64,000 nucleotides of DNA from Pandoraea anhela (GTDB taxonomy: Bacteria; Pseudomonadota; Gammaproteobacteria; Burkholderiales; Burkholderiaceae): positions 310,001 through 374,000 of the forward strand of contig NZ_CABPSB010000001.1 in NCBI RefSeq assembly GCF_902459655.1, read 5' to 3'. The notes beneath the pieces were generated by a model, which saw only the letters and a list, made by a program, of their open reading frames with translations, was not told where the DNA came from and made no database searches. Each line of letters opens with the position of its first letter. The stretch's first letter is position 1. Made by a program: the position numbers and the translations under genes. Below are positions 25,499-37,279 of the stretch, one piece after another.

Positions 25499-25939
25499 TC
25501 AGTCCCCGCTCGGCTCGTCCGGTCGACGTTGCTCGTGCACGTCTCGTCCGACAGCGAGACGACGCAGATACTTGAACGTGCCCATTGCCTTGGCGACGAG
25601 CTTACCGCTGGCGTCGCGCACCTCGCCTTCGCAGTAGGCCATCGTCGTCGAGCGATGCAGCAATCGTCCGAATGCGCGCATCTCGCCCGCGCCAGGCTGC
25701 ATGAAACTCGTCTTCATTTCGATCGTCACCACACCCGTGCCCTGCGGGGCGACGCTGCGGCTTGCCGTACTCATCGCCACATCGAGCAGCGCCATCGCGA
25801 CACCGCCGTGCATGACTTCCCAGCTATTGAAATGCTGCGACGACAGCGCAAGGCGCAGTTCCGACTCACCGCCTTCGGCACGCACCAACTCGATGCCGAG
25901 ATGATCGATAAACCCCGAGCGAATCGAGAGCGCACTCAT
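25499..25939 (-). CDS. PaaI-family hotdog thioesterase
   Basis: 146 residues of the hotdog fold. The family motif NSWEVMHGGVAMALLDVAMSTA contains the HGG turn and the catalytic Asp. It should hydrolyse acyl- or aryl-CoA esters. The start is preceded by CCGGAGTCCCCG. Position between the MDR reductase and nicotinamidase genes, downstream of acyl-CoA ligase, liv and FadJ-type genes, fits a role in acyl-CoA turnover. A charged C-terminal tail (GRDVHEQRRPDEPSGD) exceeds the domain. Confidence 0.88.
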   Translation of the reverse strand: MSALSIRSGFIDHLGIELVRAEGGESELRLALSSQHFNSWEVMHGGVAMALLDVAMSTASRSVAPQGTGVVTIEMKTSFMQPGAGEMRAFGRLLHRSTTMAYCEGEVRDASGKLVAKAMGTFKYLRRLAVGRDVHEQRRPDEPSGD

Positions 25940-26063
25940 CGGGGACTCCGGCCGTCCTGGCCAACACGGTAAAACTTGTCCATCTTCCTGTCTTCAACTC
26001 ACGACGCACCGCCTGATGCGCTGCGTCTTTTCCATCGATAATGACGTCGTGCCCGGCAAACCA

Positions 26064-26669
26064 CTACACGCGCGCGACACTTGCGGCGTCCAGCGACGCC
26101 CACGCCTTCGCCAGCGAGCCGTTCAGATCGATCGCCCGACACGCGTGCTCGATGACGCACACGTCGAATCCTGCCGCCTTGGCGTCGAGCGCACTCCAGG
26201 TAACGCAAAAATCCGTGGCGAGGCCGACACAGTGCACGCGTCGCACGGCCTTGTCACGTAGATATCCGGCAAGTCCCGTCGGCGTTTTGCGATCCGCCTC
26301 GAGAAACGCCGAGTAACTGTCGACATTGGTTTGATACCCTTTGCGCACCACCGCCTGTGCATGCGGTATGTGCAGATCCGCATGTACCGCGGCGCCGTGC
26401 GTATCCTGCACACAGTGCGCCGGCCACAAGACCTGCTCGCCATATGGCAACGTAATCGTGTCGAACGGTTGTCTTCCGGGATGATTTCCGGCGAACGACA
26501 CGTGTGCGGCCGGATGCCAGTCCTGCGTCACGACCACATGGGAGAACTGGCTCGCCAACGCGTTGATCGCGGGCACCACCTCATCGCCATGAGGCACCGC
26601 CAGCGCGCCACCGGGCATGAAGTCGTTCTGCACGTCGATCACGAGCAGTACTTCGTCCATTGGTTTCAT
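26064..26669 (-). CDS. pncA: Nicotinamidase
   Basis: 201 residues. Catalytic triad: Asp in LLVIDVQNDF, Lys in VVRKGYQ and Cys in VGLATDFCVTWSA. The metal site lies in QDWHPAAHVSF, and the cis-peptide loop in GLATDF. It converts nicotinamide to nicotinate for NAD salvage. I chose MKPMDEVLLV, preceded by GGGAGAACGAC, over an ATG nine codons upstream. Confidence 0.94.
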   Translation of the reverse strand: MKPMDEVLLVIDVQNDFMPGGALAVPHGDEVVPAINALASQFSHVVVTQDWHPAAHVSFAGNHPGRQPFDTITLPYGEQVLWPAHCVQDTHGAAVHADLHIPHAQAVVRKGYQTNVDSYSAFLEADRKTPTGLAGYLRDKAVRRVHCVGLATDFCVTWSALDAKAAGFDVCVIEHACRAIDLNGSLAKAWASLDAASVARV

Positions 26670-26714
26670 GTCGTTCTCCCGTCGTTCATCGTTCACGTTT
26701 CATGACTTGCGGCA

Positions 26715-28811
26715 TCAACCGTTGAAACGCTTGCCCGCCTGCGCCAGCTCGACGAGCCGCGCCGCCGGGACCCAATCCTCGCCATGCACATCCGCCTCAA
26801 AGGCCTGCACACGCGCCAACACCTTGTCGAGCCCCACCGTATCCGCGTACAACATCGGACCGCCACGCCACAGCGGGAATCCGTACCCGTTCAGATACAC
26901 CATGTCGATGTCCGACGCACGCGCCGCCGTGCCATCGGCAAGCACTTTCGCCCCTTCGTTCACGAGCGCGTAAATCAGCCGGTCGACGATCTCGTCGTCG
27001 GTGAACACGCGAGGCGTAATGCCTTTCGCCTGCCGATAGTCATCGACCATTTGCGCGACCTTGGCCGATTCACGCGGCGTGCGATCGCCTTCGGCATAGT
27101 CATACCATCCGGCGTGGGTCTTCTGACCGTACCGTCCCGCCTCGCACAGCACGTCGGCGATCTTGGGATACACAATGCCAGGGTGTTCGGCATGACGGCG
27201 CTTGCGAATCGCCCAACTGACGTCGTTTCCGGCCAGGTCGCTCGTACGGAACGGCCCCATTGCGAAACCGAAACGCTCGATGGCGGCATCGACCTGCGCC
27301 GGCGTCGCGCCCTGCTCGACCATCCATTGCGACTGCTTGAAGTATGGTTCGAGCATCCGATTGCCGATGAACCCGTCGCACACGCGCGCCACCACGGCGA
27401 GCTTGCCGATACGCTTGGCCAGTTTCATCACCGTCGCCAGCACGTCTTTACCCGTGCGAGCGCCACGCACGACTTCCAGCAACCGCATGACGTTCGCCGG
27501 GCTGAAGAAGTGCATGCCGACGACGTCCTGCGCACGCGAGGTGATGTCTGCCAGCGCGTCGAGGTTCAGCGTCGAGGTGTTCGACGCCAGAATGGCGCCC
27601 TCCTTCGCCACCTTGTCCAGTTCCCGGAACACAACCTGCTTGACGGTCATGTCTTCGAACACCGCTTCGACGATCAGATCGGCGTCGGCCACGGCAGCAA
27701 AATCGGTGCTGCCGTGAACACGACCGAGACGCTTTTCCGCCTCCTCGGCCGAGAGTTTGCCTCGCGTAACGGCACGACCGTAATTGCTGCGCATCGCTTC
27801 GATACCCCGCGCGAGCGCCGCTTCGGTCGTATCGACCAGCGTGACGGGCATTCCGGCATTCGCGAACGTCATGGCGATCCCGGCGCCCATGGTGCCTGCA
27901 CCGATGACGGCCACACGCTCGACGGGGCGCACCGGCGTATCGTCGGGAACATCGGCGATCTTCGCGGCAGCGCGCTCGCCCAGGAACGCATGACGCAAGG
28001 CCTTCGACTCCGGAGAGCTCACCAGCGCGACAAAGCACTCGCGCTCGAACTTCACCCCGTCGTCGAACGGACGTTGCAGTGCGGCCTCGAGCGCCGCCAC
28101 GCATTTGTGCGGCGCGGGGAAATGCGGCTGTTCACGCTGCACCTTGTCTCGCGCCGCATCGATGGCGGCCTGCGCGGCGCCATCGGCGTCGTCGATCGCA
28201 ACGTCGCGCAATCGAGGCAATGCCCCTCCCTTCGCCGCGACGGCATTGGCAAACGCGATCGCGCCGCTCAGCAGATCGTCATGACTGCCGTCGAGCAGCT
28301 TCGCAAACAGGGTGCCGACGAGCGTTTCGGACTTCACCACGCGCCCCGTCACCACCATATCGAGCGCCCGCACGATACCGATGGCGCGAGGCAGACGTTG
28401 TGTGCCGCCTGCGCCGGGCAACAGGCCCAGCTTCACCTCGGGCAGCGCGATCTGTGCACCCGGCAATCCCACCCGGTAATGACATGCCAGCGCCAGTTCG
28501 AGTCCGCCGCCCATCGCAACGGCATGCACTGCGGCCACGACCGGCTTGGTACAGGCATCGAGCGCGTGGATTACGTCGACGAGCAACGGGCTTTGCGTCG
28601 CCTTGGGCGTATTGAATTCACGGATGTCGGCCCCACCGGAGAACGCTTTTCCCGCACCGATCAGCACAATCGCGCGTACCTGCGCATCCGCCTGAGCTTG
28701 CGTCAGTCCCTGCGCAATCCCCGCGCGCGTGGCATGTCCCAATCCATTGACGGGAGGATTGTCCAGTGTGATGACGGCCACGCCGTCACGAACCTCATAA
28801 GCCGTGCTCAT
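26715..28811 (-). CDS. Bifunctional enoyl-CoA hydratase / 3-hydroxyacyl-CoA dehydrogenase (FadJ/FadB type)
   Basis: 698 residues. The N-terminal crotonase domain (about 1-190) shows [15 protein letters not shown] and [17 protein letters not shown]. The NAD-binding domain near 300 has [22 protein letters not shown]. The C-terminal dehydrogenase domains contain [28 protein letters not shown] and [10 protein letters not shown]. It performs two steps of beta-oxidation, hydration and oxidation, and would need a separate thiolase. The start is fixed by AAGGAAAGAGACAAGG. It lies 89 nt downstream of livF. Confidence 0.92.
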   Translation of the reverse strand: MSTAYEVRDGVAVITLDNPPVNGLGHATRAGIAQGLTQAQADAQVRAIVLIGAGKAFSGGADIREFNTPKATQSPLLVDVIHALDACTKPVVAAVHAVAMGGGLELALACHYRVGLPGAQIALPEVKLGLLPGAGGTQRLPRAIGIVRALDMVVTGRVVKSETLVGTLFAKLLDGSHDDLLSGAIAFANAVAAKGGALPRLRDVAIDDADGAAQAAIDAARDKVQREQPHFPAPHKCVAALEAALQRPFDDGVKFERECFVALVSSPESKALRHAFLGERAAAKIADVPDDTPVRPVERVAVIGAGTMGAGIAMTFANAGMPVTLVDTTEAALARGIEAMRSNYGRAVTRGKLSAEEAEKRLGRVHGSTDFAAVADADLIVEAVFEDMTVKQVVFRELDKVAKEGAILASNTSTLNLDALADITSRAQDVVGMHFFSPANVMRLLEVVRGARTGKDVLATVMKLAKRIGKLAVVARVCDGFIGNRMLEPYFKQSQWMVEQGATPAQVDAAIERFGFAMGPFRTSDLAGNDVSWAIRKRRHAEHPGIVYPKIADVLCEAGRYGQKTHAGWYDYAEGDRTPRESAKVAQMVDDYRQAKGITPRVFTDDEIVDRLIYALVNEGAKVLADGTAARASDIDMVYLNGYGFPLWRGGPMLYADTVGLDKVLARVQAFEADVHGEDWVPAARLVELAQAGKRFNG

Positions 28812-28900
28812 CCTTGTCTCTTTCCTTATATTGTTGACGTCGTTGGGGCGCCGCGAGCACGCAGACTGCGGCAAGACGATCGTTCGATTCTAGCGCAGCG

Positions 28901-29617
28901 CTAGACCTCGAGCCATTCGCGACGGATCTCCGGCGCGGCCGACAGGGCGTCCGGCGTGCCTTCGAAAACCAGGGATCCCCGCCCCATGACGGCAACGCGT
29001 TGCGCGCAGCTGAGCGCCAGCGACAGCTTCTGCTCAATGAGCAGGATGGCCACGCCGGTCGCCCGCAAATCCGTCAGGATCCGGCCGATTCTTGCCACGA
29101 CACGCGGCGCCAGTCCTTCGGTCGGTTCATCGACGATCAGCAGATCGGGCCCGGCCATCATCGCCCGGCATAGCGAAAGCAATTGCTGTTCGCCCCCCGA
29201 TAGCGACCCGGCGGGTGCGTCGCGACGCGGCGCCAACTCCTCAAAACGCTCGAAGGCCTGCGTCAGGGTCAGCCCCCGCGCCGGTTCGCCATGCGAACGC
29301 CGCGTTTTCTTGGCCCGAAGCCCGAGTTGCAAATTCTGGAGGACCGTCAGCGGCCCGAACACATCACGCGTCTCGGGCACGTAGCCGACACCCATTCTCG
29401 CAATCTGATGAGACGCGAGCGAAACGAGCGATTGACCCCGCCAACGGATCTCGCCCTCCCGGGGCAGTTGCCCCACGATGGCTCGGGCTAGCGTGGAGCG
29501 ACCCGCCCCATTACGCCCGAGCACGGCGACGATTTCCCCCGGGGCGACGTGCATCGTCACCCCATGCAGCACGCGACTGCCGCCGTATCCCGCTTTGACA
29601 TCGATCAGTTCAAGCAT
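28901..29617 (-). CDS. livF: Branched-chain amino-acid-type ABC transporter, ATP-binding protein LivF (Walker A Lys to Arg)
   Basis: 238 residues. The Walker A motif reads GRNGAGRST, with Arg40 where the invariant Lys is expected; the codon is CGC. The rest is intact: Q-loop YVPETRDVFGPLTV, signature LSGGEQQLLSLCRAM, Walker B LLIVDEPTEGLAPR and an H-loop-like LLIEQKL. LivF proteins use Glu-Gln here instead of His. Arg-bearing P-loops occur in some LivF relatives, from memory, so activity is not excluded. The start at MLELIDVKAGYG overlaps the livG end by 8 nt. Confidence 0.9.
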   Translation of the reverse strand: MLELIDVKAGYGGSRVLHGVTMHVAPGEIVAVLGRNGAGRSTLARAIVGQLPREGEIRWRGQSLVSLASHQIARMGVGYVPETRDVFGPLTVLQNLQLGLRAKKTRRSHGEPARGLTLTQAFERFEELAPRRDAPAGSLSGGEQQLLSLCRAMMAGPDLLIVDEPTEGLAPRVVARIGRILTDLRATGVAILLIEQKLSLALSCAQRVAVMGRGSLVFEGTPDALSAAPEIRREWLEV

Positions 29618-30464
29618 CGCGCTCGTCCCCCGCACCTGCCTTATCGAACCGATCTGCGAATTCACCGAGATACGCCATGCGAACGTCCGGATGCGTGCGG
29701 ATACGGGCCGGCGTATCGCAGGCGATGACGGCGCCTCGCGCCAATACCGCGATCCGGTCGGCCAGCGAGAACACAACGTGCATGTCATGCTCGATCATGA
29801 GCAGCGAGCGCCCGCGGCTCAGTTCGGCGATCAGTTCGATCATGCGTGCCGATTCCGACTGGCTCATGCCTGCCGTGGGTTCGTCGAGCAACATGACGCT
29901 GCCTGCCGACGCCGCACACAAACCGATCTCCAGCACGCGTTGCTCTGCATAACTCAGCGCCCCGGCAGGCACGTCGCGACGCGCCTCCAGCCCGAGACGC
30001 CCAAGCCATGCCTCGCTGCGCCGGGTGACATCGTCAAGGCCGCGCATATGACGCCAGAACGTATAGCGATGACCACTCGGCCACAGTCCCGCACAGCGCA
30101 AATGGTCGATCACACTCATCTGGCCGAACAATTGCGACGTCTGAAAGCTGCGTGACAGTCCCAGTCGGCTGATGACGTGCGGCGCGCGCCCCGTGACGTC
30201 GCGGGCATACATCAGCACACGCCCCCTGTCCGGACGGGTGCGCCCCGTGATCACGTCGAACAACGTACTTTTGCCGGCACCGTTCGGACCGATGATCGCC
30301 AGGCGCTCACCGGGCGCAAGCGTCAGATCGACACCGGCCAGCACCTCGGCCCGCCCGAACGACTTGCGCACACCACGTACGCTCAAGGCCTGTACGGACG
30401 CCCCGGCCGTCATCGACGCAGCGCTCATCGTCGCGCTCATCGTCGCGCTTATTGTCTCGATCAT
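29610..30464 (-). CDS. livG: Branched-chain amino-acid-type ABC transporter, ATP-binding protein LivG
   Basis: 284 residues. Walker A GPNGAGKST with Lys65, Q-loop SRSFQTSQLFGQMSV, and Walker B VMLLDEPTAGMSQSES, with the switch His in LLMIEHDMHVVF. The signature reads LSYAEQRVLEIGL, a LivG-type variant of LSGGQ. The N-terminal MIETISATMSATMSAASM comes from a short tandem DNA repeat, and several in-frame Met codons make the exact start uncertain. The ATG at 30464 overlaps the livM stop as ATGA. With LivF it forms the ATPase heterodimer of the importer. Confidence 0.9.
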   Translation of the reverse strand: MIETISATMSATMSAASMTAGASVQALSVRGVRKSFGRAEVLAGVDLTLAPGERLAIIGPNGAGKSTLFDVITGRTRPDRGRVLMYARDVTGRAPHVISRLGLSRSFQTSQLFGQMSVIDHLRCAGLWPSGHRYTFWRHMRGLDDVTRRSEAWLGRLGLEARRDVPAGALSYAEQRVLEIGLCAASAGSVMLLDEPTAGMSQSESARMIELIAELSRGRSLLMIEHDMHVVFSLADRIAVLARGAVIACDTPARIRTHPDVRMAYLGEFADRFDKAGAGDERDA

Positions 30465-31738
30465 CGCCGCGCCTCAGCCATGAAACCGGCGCTGGCCGCC
30501 CTGCGGCGCAAATGACGCCCCGCAAACCTCACGACGCCAATCCCAACCGCCAGCGTAATCGACGCCGCCACCCACGCGCTCGCCCCCATACGTTGGGGCA
30601 GACCGTCGGACATCGGCACACCGTCGATCGCAAGGCGAATGCCGTAGGTCATCTCCACAATGGCGACCAGCCCGGCGACGGTGAGCAGCAAGCCGGCACA
30701 CAGAAGGACATAGGGCTTCCAAAGTGCGCGCACCAGCCCCTGCTGCAATACCCTCAGATGTATCGCGATCAGCCCGGCGATCCCGCCGGGCGCGAATACC
30801 ACGACAGCGAGAAACCCCAGCCCCAGATAGAGTTGCCACGCACGTGTGACCGTGGCGAGCACGATCGTCGCGAATACCCCGACGACCGCCCCCAGCATGG
30901 GTCCCGCGAAGTAAGCCGTGCCGCCCAGCACCGTGAAGACGAGGACAACGCCCGAGCGTTCGAGACTGAAGGTGTCTGCACTGACGAGTTCGAAATTCAG
31001 CGCGCCCAGCGCCCCCGCGATACCGGCGAACGCGGCCGCGATGATCTGCACGCGGTATCGCACGGCCGCAGGCGATTGCCCCAGAAAGGCGACGCGCCCA
31101 GCGTTGTCGCGCACAGCGCGCGCAAGGAATCCCAATGGCGTGCGGGTGACGCCATACATCGCCGCCGTGCAGACCAGCAACCACAACGCGACCAGTCCGT
31201 AGACCTCCCGTTGCGTCGCAAACGTCACGCCGAACCACGATGCGCCAAGAGTACGGTCGGTCGGGATGCCACGCTCGCCGCCGAACCATTCGGGCAACAT
31301 CGCGGCCATGACCCAGACCAGTTCTGCCACGCCCAGCGTGATCATCGCAAACGTCATGCCTGAGCGACGCGTCGTGACGTAACCCAGCGTCGCGCCCGCC
31401 ACAGCGCCGGCCAAACCGCCTGCGAACGGCACGAGCGCCATCGATAACGGCACCCCCTGCACACCGATACGGTTCATACACCACACGGCGGCGTAAGCGC
31501 CAATACCCGCATAGGTGGCATGACAGAAACTCAGCAAGCCCGTCGAACCGAGCAACAGATTGAACGAAAGCGCGAGGATAGCGGCGGTGCCCATTTGCGT
31601 CATGAGCGTGAGGGCCGCGTCGGAGGGAAAACACCACGGCGCTGCGACAAGCAGCATGGCGAAGGCGATCCAGACTGCGGCCCGTCGGCGCCATGAGGCC
31701 GACACAACACGTGGCGCGCCGATCATCAGCTCGCTCAT
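30461..31738 (-). CDS. livM: Branched-chain amino-acid-type ABC transporter, permease LivM
   Basis: 425 residues with about ten hydrophobic segments. LivM marks: ALSFNLLLGSTGLLSFCHATYAGIGAYAA near the N-terminus and the LGFLARAVRDNAGRVAFLGQSP coupling segment. It is longer at the C-terminus than a typical LivM: after residue 330 there are two further hydrophobic segments (PYVLLCAGLLLTVAGLVAIV and WVAASITLAVGIGVVRFAGR). The start overlaps the livH stop as TGATG with GAGGGG upstream. Confidence 0.9.
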   Translation of the reverse strand: MSELMIGAPRVVSASWRRRAAVWIAFAMLLVAAPWCFPSDAALTLMTQMGTAAILALSFNLLLGSTGLLSFCHATYAGIGAYAAVWCMNRIGVQGVPLSMALVPFAGGLAGAVAGATLGYVTTRRSGMTFAMITLGVAELVWVMAAMLPEWFGGERGIPTDRTLGASWFGVTFATQREVYGLVALWLLVCTAAMYGVTRTPLGFLARAVRDNAGRVAFLGQSPAAVRYRVQIIAAAFAGIAGALGALNFELVSADTFSLERSGVVLVFTVLGGTAYFAGPMLGAVVGVFATIVLATVTRAWQLYLGLGFLAVVVFAPGGIAGLIAIHLRVLQQGLVRALWKPYVLLCAGLLLTVAGLVAIVEMTYGIRLAIDGVPMSDGLPQRMGASAWVAASITLAVGIGVVRFAGRHLRRRAASAGFMAEARR

Positions 31739-32685
31739 CACCCCTCCCTCGCGCCAAAAAGGCCGCGCGGCCGCCACAGCAGGACCGCGACCATCAACAG
31801 ATAGGGAACGGCGGGCGCCAGTTGCGCAACACTCAGATGCAGAACGGGAGAGAGTGCGCGACCGAAAACACCCGGCGACCACCACTGCGCCAGTGCCGCA
31901 TCGCTCGTAACCGCCCACGTTTGCAACAGCCCGATGAGCAGCGAGGCCGCGAACGCACCGCCGAGCGAGCCAAGCCCTCCGACGACCACGACCACGAACA
32001 CCACGCTGCCCACCGTTGCCGCCATACCGGGCTCAGTGACCAACACGTTGCCGCCGGCTGCCCCGGCAAGCGCCGCCAGCGCTGCGCCGCAGGCGAAGAC
32101 CCCGGTGTACAGGGACGGGACGTCGTAGCCGAGCGCTTGCGTCATTGCCGGCTGCGAGAGTGCCGCTTGCAGTACCAGCCCGGCACGCGTGGCCCGAAAG
32201 GCCACCCAAACCAGCAACGCGATGGCGCAGGCGAGTCCCATCAGAAACAACCGATAGGCGGGCACGGCAATGCCTGCCACGCGAATCAGGACGCCCTCGA
32301 AAACGGCAGGCACGGCATACTCGACCGGACCGCGGCCCCATGCGAGCTGCACCAGTTCCACCACGATATACGCCAGACCGAACGTCGCCAGCAGTTCCGC
32401 CAGCGCGCCACGCGTTCGCAAACGCCGCAGTACGCCACGCTCGAACACCGCCCCCACGGCGCCGACGACGAGCGGCGCGACGATCAGCGCCGGCCAGAAA
32501 CCGATCGCGGCCGATAGTGCATAAGCAAAGTACGCGCCCAGCATATAGAAGCTGGCGTGAGCGAAGTTCAGCACGCCCAGCATGCTGAAGATCAGCGTGA
32601 GTCCGCTCGACAGCATGAACAGCAGCAAGCCGTAGCTCGCACCGTTCACGAGCACGAGGCCGGCGGTGGCACTCAGCAGAGGCAC
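31738..32685 (-). CDS. livH: Branched-chain amino-acid-type ABC transporter, permease LivH
   Basis: About 315 residues, largely hydrophobic. It has the family segments GLTLIFSMLGVLNFAHASFYMLGAY and VVVVVGGLGSLGGAFAASLLIG. I chose a GTG start at 32685, preceded by an ideal AAGGAGACGCA, giving PLLSATAGLVLVNGASYGLLL as N-terminus. An ATG at 32733 adds 16 basic residues but has no Shine-Dalgarno. Between the two lies a GCGGCG/CGCCGC hairpin (32715-32730). livH is the first gene of livHMGF; no periplasmic binding protein gene is in the cluster, so the substrate is open. Confidence 0.88.
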   Translation of the reverse strand: MPLLSATAGLVLVNGASYGLLLFMLSSGLTLIFSMLGVLNFAHASFYMLGAYFAYALSAAIGFWPALIVAPLVVGAVGAVFERGVLRRLRTRGALAELLATFGLAYIVVELVQLAWGRGPVEYAVPAVFEGVLIRVAGIAVPAYRLFLMGLACAIALLVWVAFRATRAGLVLQAALSQPAMTQALGYDVPSLYTGVFACGAALAALAGAAGGNVLVTEPGMAATVGSVVFVVVVVGGLGSLGGAFAASLLIGLLQTWAVTSDAALAQWWSPGVFGRALSPVLHLSVAQLAPAVPYLLMVAVLLWRPRGLFGAREG

Positions 32686-32872
32686 TGCGTCTCCTTCGGG
32701 AAGCCAACGAAAGACGCGGCGCAAGCGCCGCATCGGGGAAAATTCAGGCTGACATTATAGAGGGGACAGGCTGCGGAAATCGGTCGGGACCGCGCGAAAA
32801 ACGGCGTCAGCACTGGATTTGAGGCGACGTCTGCCCCCGGGATGAGATGTTTCCGATCCCCTCCCGGAGAAC

Positions 32873-32950
32873 GTCGCCTAATGCCGTCGCCTAATGCCGC
32901 CACCTAATACGGCCACCTATTACTGCCACCTAACACTGTCACCTAAAGCC
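32873..32950. repeat. 13-bp tandem repeat, six copies
   Basis: Six uninterrupted units with exact 13-bp period: GTCGCCTAATGCC twice, then GCCACCTAATACG, GCCACCTATTACT, GCCACCTAACACT and GTCACCTAAAGCC. The core CCTA is constant in all six. It sits between the end of the acyl-CoA ligase gene and the upstream region of livH, both on the minus strand. A period of 13 does not fit coding sequence, and the direct repeats are too short and lack spacers for CRISPR. Confidence 0.9.
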
Positions 32951-32968
32951 GACGCGACCGCGAAAGCC

Positions 32969-34597
<1,629 letters not shown>

Positions 34598-34949
34598 ACG
34601 TCGAATCTCCAGAAAAGTCGGGACAACCGGAATTACGGCGATACTTCGAGCACGTCGGGAACGTCGAGAACGTCGGTCGGAAATACTGGAAACGTCGGAT
34701 GCGTTGGAAATTCGCGAATTGCGCTGGTGGCGTTGGCTTGCGCATATTCTTGTGATGCTTCGGGCAGACAAGCGCGATGCGTGCACCCGCGCTCGTCGTG
34801 GTAAATCATTCTTGACGCGCCGGCCCGCCCGGTCAACGCTCATCGCTTGTGCGGCGCAGCACGTGTCGACTCTCGCCAGTGTACGCAACCCGGCAGCAAG
34901 TAACGGACACCTCAAGTAGAATGTTTGTTCACCATCAGGAACGTCCCCA
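34598..34949. other. Divergent intergenic region between acyl-CoA ligase and selO
   Basis: 352 bp with no gene. It contains three back-to-back 9-bp near-repeats (ACGTCGGGA, ACGTCGAGA, ACGTCGGTC at 34652-34678) and further CGTCGG echoes to about 34705. A possible -10 (TAGAAT, 34917-34922) precedes selO by 27 nt. No clear operator is seen. Confidence 0.5.
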
Positions 34950-36479
34950 ATGCCGGCCACCGACCGACCCGCCCCTGTTCCCTGCGCCGCATCCGCCGCT
35001 CTGAAGCCGTTCGGACCGCTATCGTTGACGAATCGCTTTGCGACGCTGGGCGCCGACTTCTTCACGCGTCTGCCCCCGCAGCCTTTACCCGCGCCGTACC
35101 TCGTCGGCTTTTCCGCCGATGCCGCCCGCCTGCTCGGCTGGTCGCCCGAGGCCGCGCGCGATCCGGAATTCCTGGCCACGTTCGCGGGGAATGCCCCGCT
35201 GGCCGGCGGCGACCCGCTCGCGAGCGTCTATTCCGGTCACCAGTTCGGTGTGTGGGCGGGCCAGTTGGGCGACGGTCGCGCATTGTTGCTGGGCGAGTCA
35301 GAGGGCCCCGGCGGACGCTGGGAGATCCAGCTCAAGGGTGGCGGCCTCACCCCCTACTCACGCATGGGCGACGGGCGCGCCGTGCTGCGCTCGTCGATCC
35401 GCGAATTTCTCGGCTCGGAGGCGATGTTCCACCTCGGCGTGCCGACGACGCGCGCCCTGTGCGTGATGGGTTCCGACGCCCCCGTGCGACGCGAAACCAT
35501 CGAAACCGCGGCAGTGGTGACGCGCCTGTCGCCGAGTTTCATCCGCTTCGGGCACTTCGAGCATTTCTGGGCGGGCGATCAGTACGAAGCGCTGCGTCAG
35601 CTTGCCGACTTCACCATCGATCATCACTACCCGCACTGCCGCGACGAGGCGAACCCTTACCTCGCGCTGCTGAGCGCCGTGTGCGATGCGACGGCCGAAC
35701 TGGTCGCGCACTGGCAGGCCGTCGGCTTCTGCCACGGGGTGATGAACACCGACAATATGTCGATTCTCGGACTGACGATCGATTACGGTCCGTTCGGTTT
35801 TCTCGACGGCTTCAATGCGCATCACATCTGCAATCACTCCGATACGCAGGGGCGCTACGCCTATCAGGCGCAACCCAACGTCGCATACTGGAATCTCTTC
35901 TGCCTCGCGCAATCGTTGTTGCCGCTGTTCGGCGAGGGCGAAGCGGCCATCGAGCAGGCACAATCGGTGCTGCCGGTCTTCAAGACGCGCTTCGCCGAGG
36001 AAATCGACCTGCGCATGCGCGCCAAACTCGGCCTGCGCGAGTCGCATGCCGATGACGAAACGCTCATCAACCGTCTGTTCAAGCTGATGCACGAAGGCCG
36101 CGTCGACTTCACGCACTGGTTCCGCACGCTGGCCACGCTTGAGCTCGACAACCCCGCCGCCGACGCCCCGCTGCGCGATATGTTCATCGACCGGCCGGGA
36201 TTCGACGCATGGGCCGTCGATTACCGCGCGCGCCTGCGCCATGAGGCCAGCACCGACGCAAAGCGCGCCGTGGCGATGCGTCTCGTCAACCCGAAGTACA
36301 TCTTGCGCAACCATCTGGCGGAAATCGCCATCCGGCGCGCCAATGAGAAAGATTTCTCGGAGGTCGAGACGCTGCTCAAGGTGCTTTCGCATCCGTACGA
36401 CGAACAACGCGAGTTCGAGCGCTACGCCGCGTTGCCGCCGGACTGGGCAGGCCAGCTCGAAGTCAGTTGCTCGTCATGA
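34950..36479 (+). CDS. selO: Protein adenylyltransferase SelO (YdiU)
   Basis: 509 residues of the pseudokinase-like fold. Family segments: [77 protein letters not shown] (metal-binding Asp/Asn) and [12 protein letters not shown]. SelO transfers AMP from ATP to Ser, Thr or Tyr of redox proteins. The C-terminus is VSCSS, with Cys at the place where eukaryotic SelO has selenocysteine; this is the normal bacterial form. Start preceded by CAGGAACGTCCCCA. It lies upstream of msrB, another oxidative-stress gene. Confidence 0.95.
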   Translation: MPATDRPAPVPCAASAALKPFGPLSLTNRFATLGADFFTRLPPQPLPAPYLVGFSADAARLLGWSPEAARDPEFLATFAGNAPLAGGDPLASVYSGHQFGVWAGQLGDGRALLLGESEGPGGRWEIQLKGGGLTPYSRMGDGRAVLRSSIREFLGSEAMFHLGVPTTRALCVMGSDAPVRRETIETAAVVTRLSPSFIRFGHFEHFWAGDQYEALRQLADFTIDHHYPHCRDEANPYLALLSAVCDATAELVAHWQAVGFCHGVMNTDNMSILGLTIDYGPFGFLDGFNAHHICNHSDTQGRYAYQAQPNVAYWNLFCLAQSLLPLFGEGEAAIEQAQSVLPVFKTRFAEEIDLRMRAKLGLRESHADDETLINRLFKLMHEGRVDFTHWFRTLATLELDNPAADAPLRDMFIDRPGFDAWAVDYRARLRHEASTDAKRAVAMRLVNPKYILRNHLAEIAIRRANEKDFSEVETLLKVLSHPYDEQREFERYAALPPDWAGQLEVSCSS

Positions 36480-36506
36480 TCTACGTGACCGGGCGAGACG
36501 GACGGT

Positions 36507-36522
36507 GCGGGCCGCGGCCCGC
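36507..36522. repeat. 16-bp perfect palindrome between selO and msrB
   Basis: GCGGGCCGCGGCCCGC reads the same on both strands. It lies 28 nt after the selO stop without a T-run, so it may be an mRNA 3'-end hairpin or a weak Rho-assisted stop rather than an intrinsic terminator. Confidence 0.5.
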
Positions 36523-36670
36523 GCCCTATCCCCTCGCTGCGGCATTCGATACCGCGTTGCCTGCCGTTGCAAAATACGGAATCATCTCCAACTTTGCACC
36601 GTCCAACGCACACTGACCCCATATGTCGCGCGGCGACCCCTGCGGGGACGCCCCACCTCCGGAGACTCTC

Positions 36671-37093
36671 ATGAGCAAAGTGGAAAAAACCGACGCCGAA
36701 TGGCGGGCCCAACTCGACGACGTCGAATATCAGATCACGCGCCACGCCGCGACCGAGCGCGCCTTCACCGGCCGTTACTGGGATCACTGGAAAGACGGCA
36801 CTTACCGCTGCGTTTGCTGCGGCGCGCCGTTGTTCGAGTCGACCGAGAAGTTCGACGCGGGCTGTGGCTGGCCGAGCTACTCGAAGCCGATCGAGGGCGC
36901 GAAGATCGACGAAATCGCCGATTACAGCCATGGTATGGTGCGCGTGGAAGTGCGTTGTCATAACTGCGACGCCCATCTCGGGCACGTCTTCGAAGACGGG
37001 CCGCAACCGACCGGTCTGCGCTACTGCATCAACTCGGCGTCGTTGAGTTTCGAGGACAAGGAAGGCAAGTCCGACACATCGACGCAAGACTGA
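36671..37093 (+). CDS. msrB: Peptide-methionine (R)-S-oxide reductase
   Basis: 140 residues. Zinc ligands Cys47, Cys50, Cys96 and Cys99 (CVCC and CHNC pairs), the GCGWPSY segment with Cys65, and the catalytic Cys119 in [10 protein letters not shown]. It repairs R-methionine sulfoxide using thioredoxin; no signal peptide, so cytoplasmic. The start at [11 protein letters not shown] follows GGAGACTCTC. It heads the block msrB - ygiW-like - yciB - bolA - parvulin. Confidence 0.95.
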   Translation: MSKVEKTDAEWRAQLDDVEYQITRHAATERAFTGRYWDHWKDGTYRCVCCGAPLFESTEKFDAGCGWPSYSKPIEGAKIDEIADYSHGMVRVEVRCHNCDAHLGHVFEDGPQPTGLRYCINSASLSFEDKEGKSDTSTQD

Positions 37094-37279
37094 GAGCGAT
37101 CACCGCTATCCCCGTTTGCGCTCATCCCCAGGCGGACAGCTTCGAAGTCCGCTTTCAAATTGCGGCGCCACGCCGCTGAATAACGGTGAAATGACGTGAA
37201 CTACGCGTCTTTCACCGGCCATTGGCATTTTTTGGCTTTAGGCTTGCGTCCACCTGACTTTTTACTGGGAGTCCCTGTC

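Noticed and set aside
32873-32950. CRISPR array
   Set aside because: Units are 13 bp, contiguous and without spacers, and no cas gene is near. The same holds for the 12-bp array at 51965-52084.
34598-35179. 194-codon N-terminal extension of the acyl-CoA ligase, running into selO
   Set aside because: The extension is Arg/Ser-rich without family content, and the ATG at 34597 has a good Shine-Dalgarno and normal family start.
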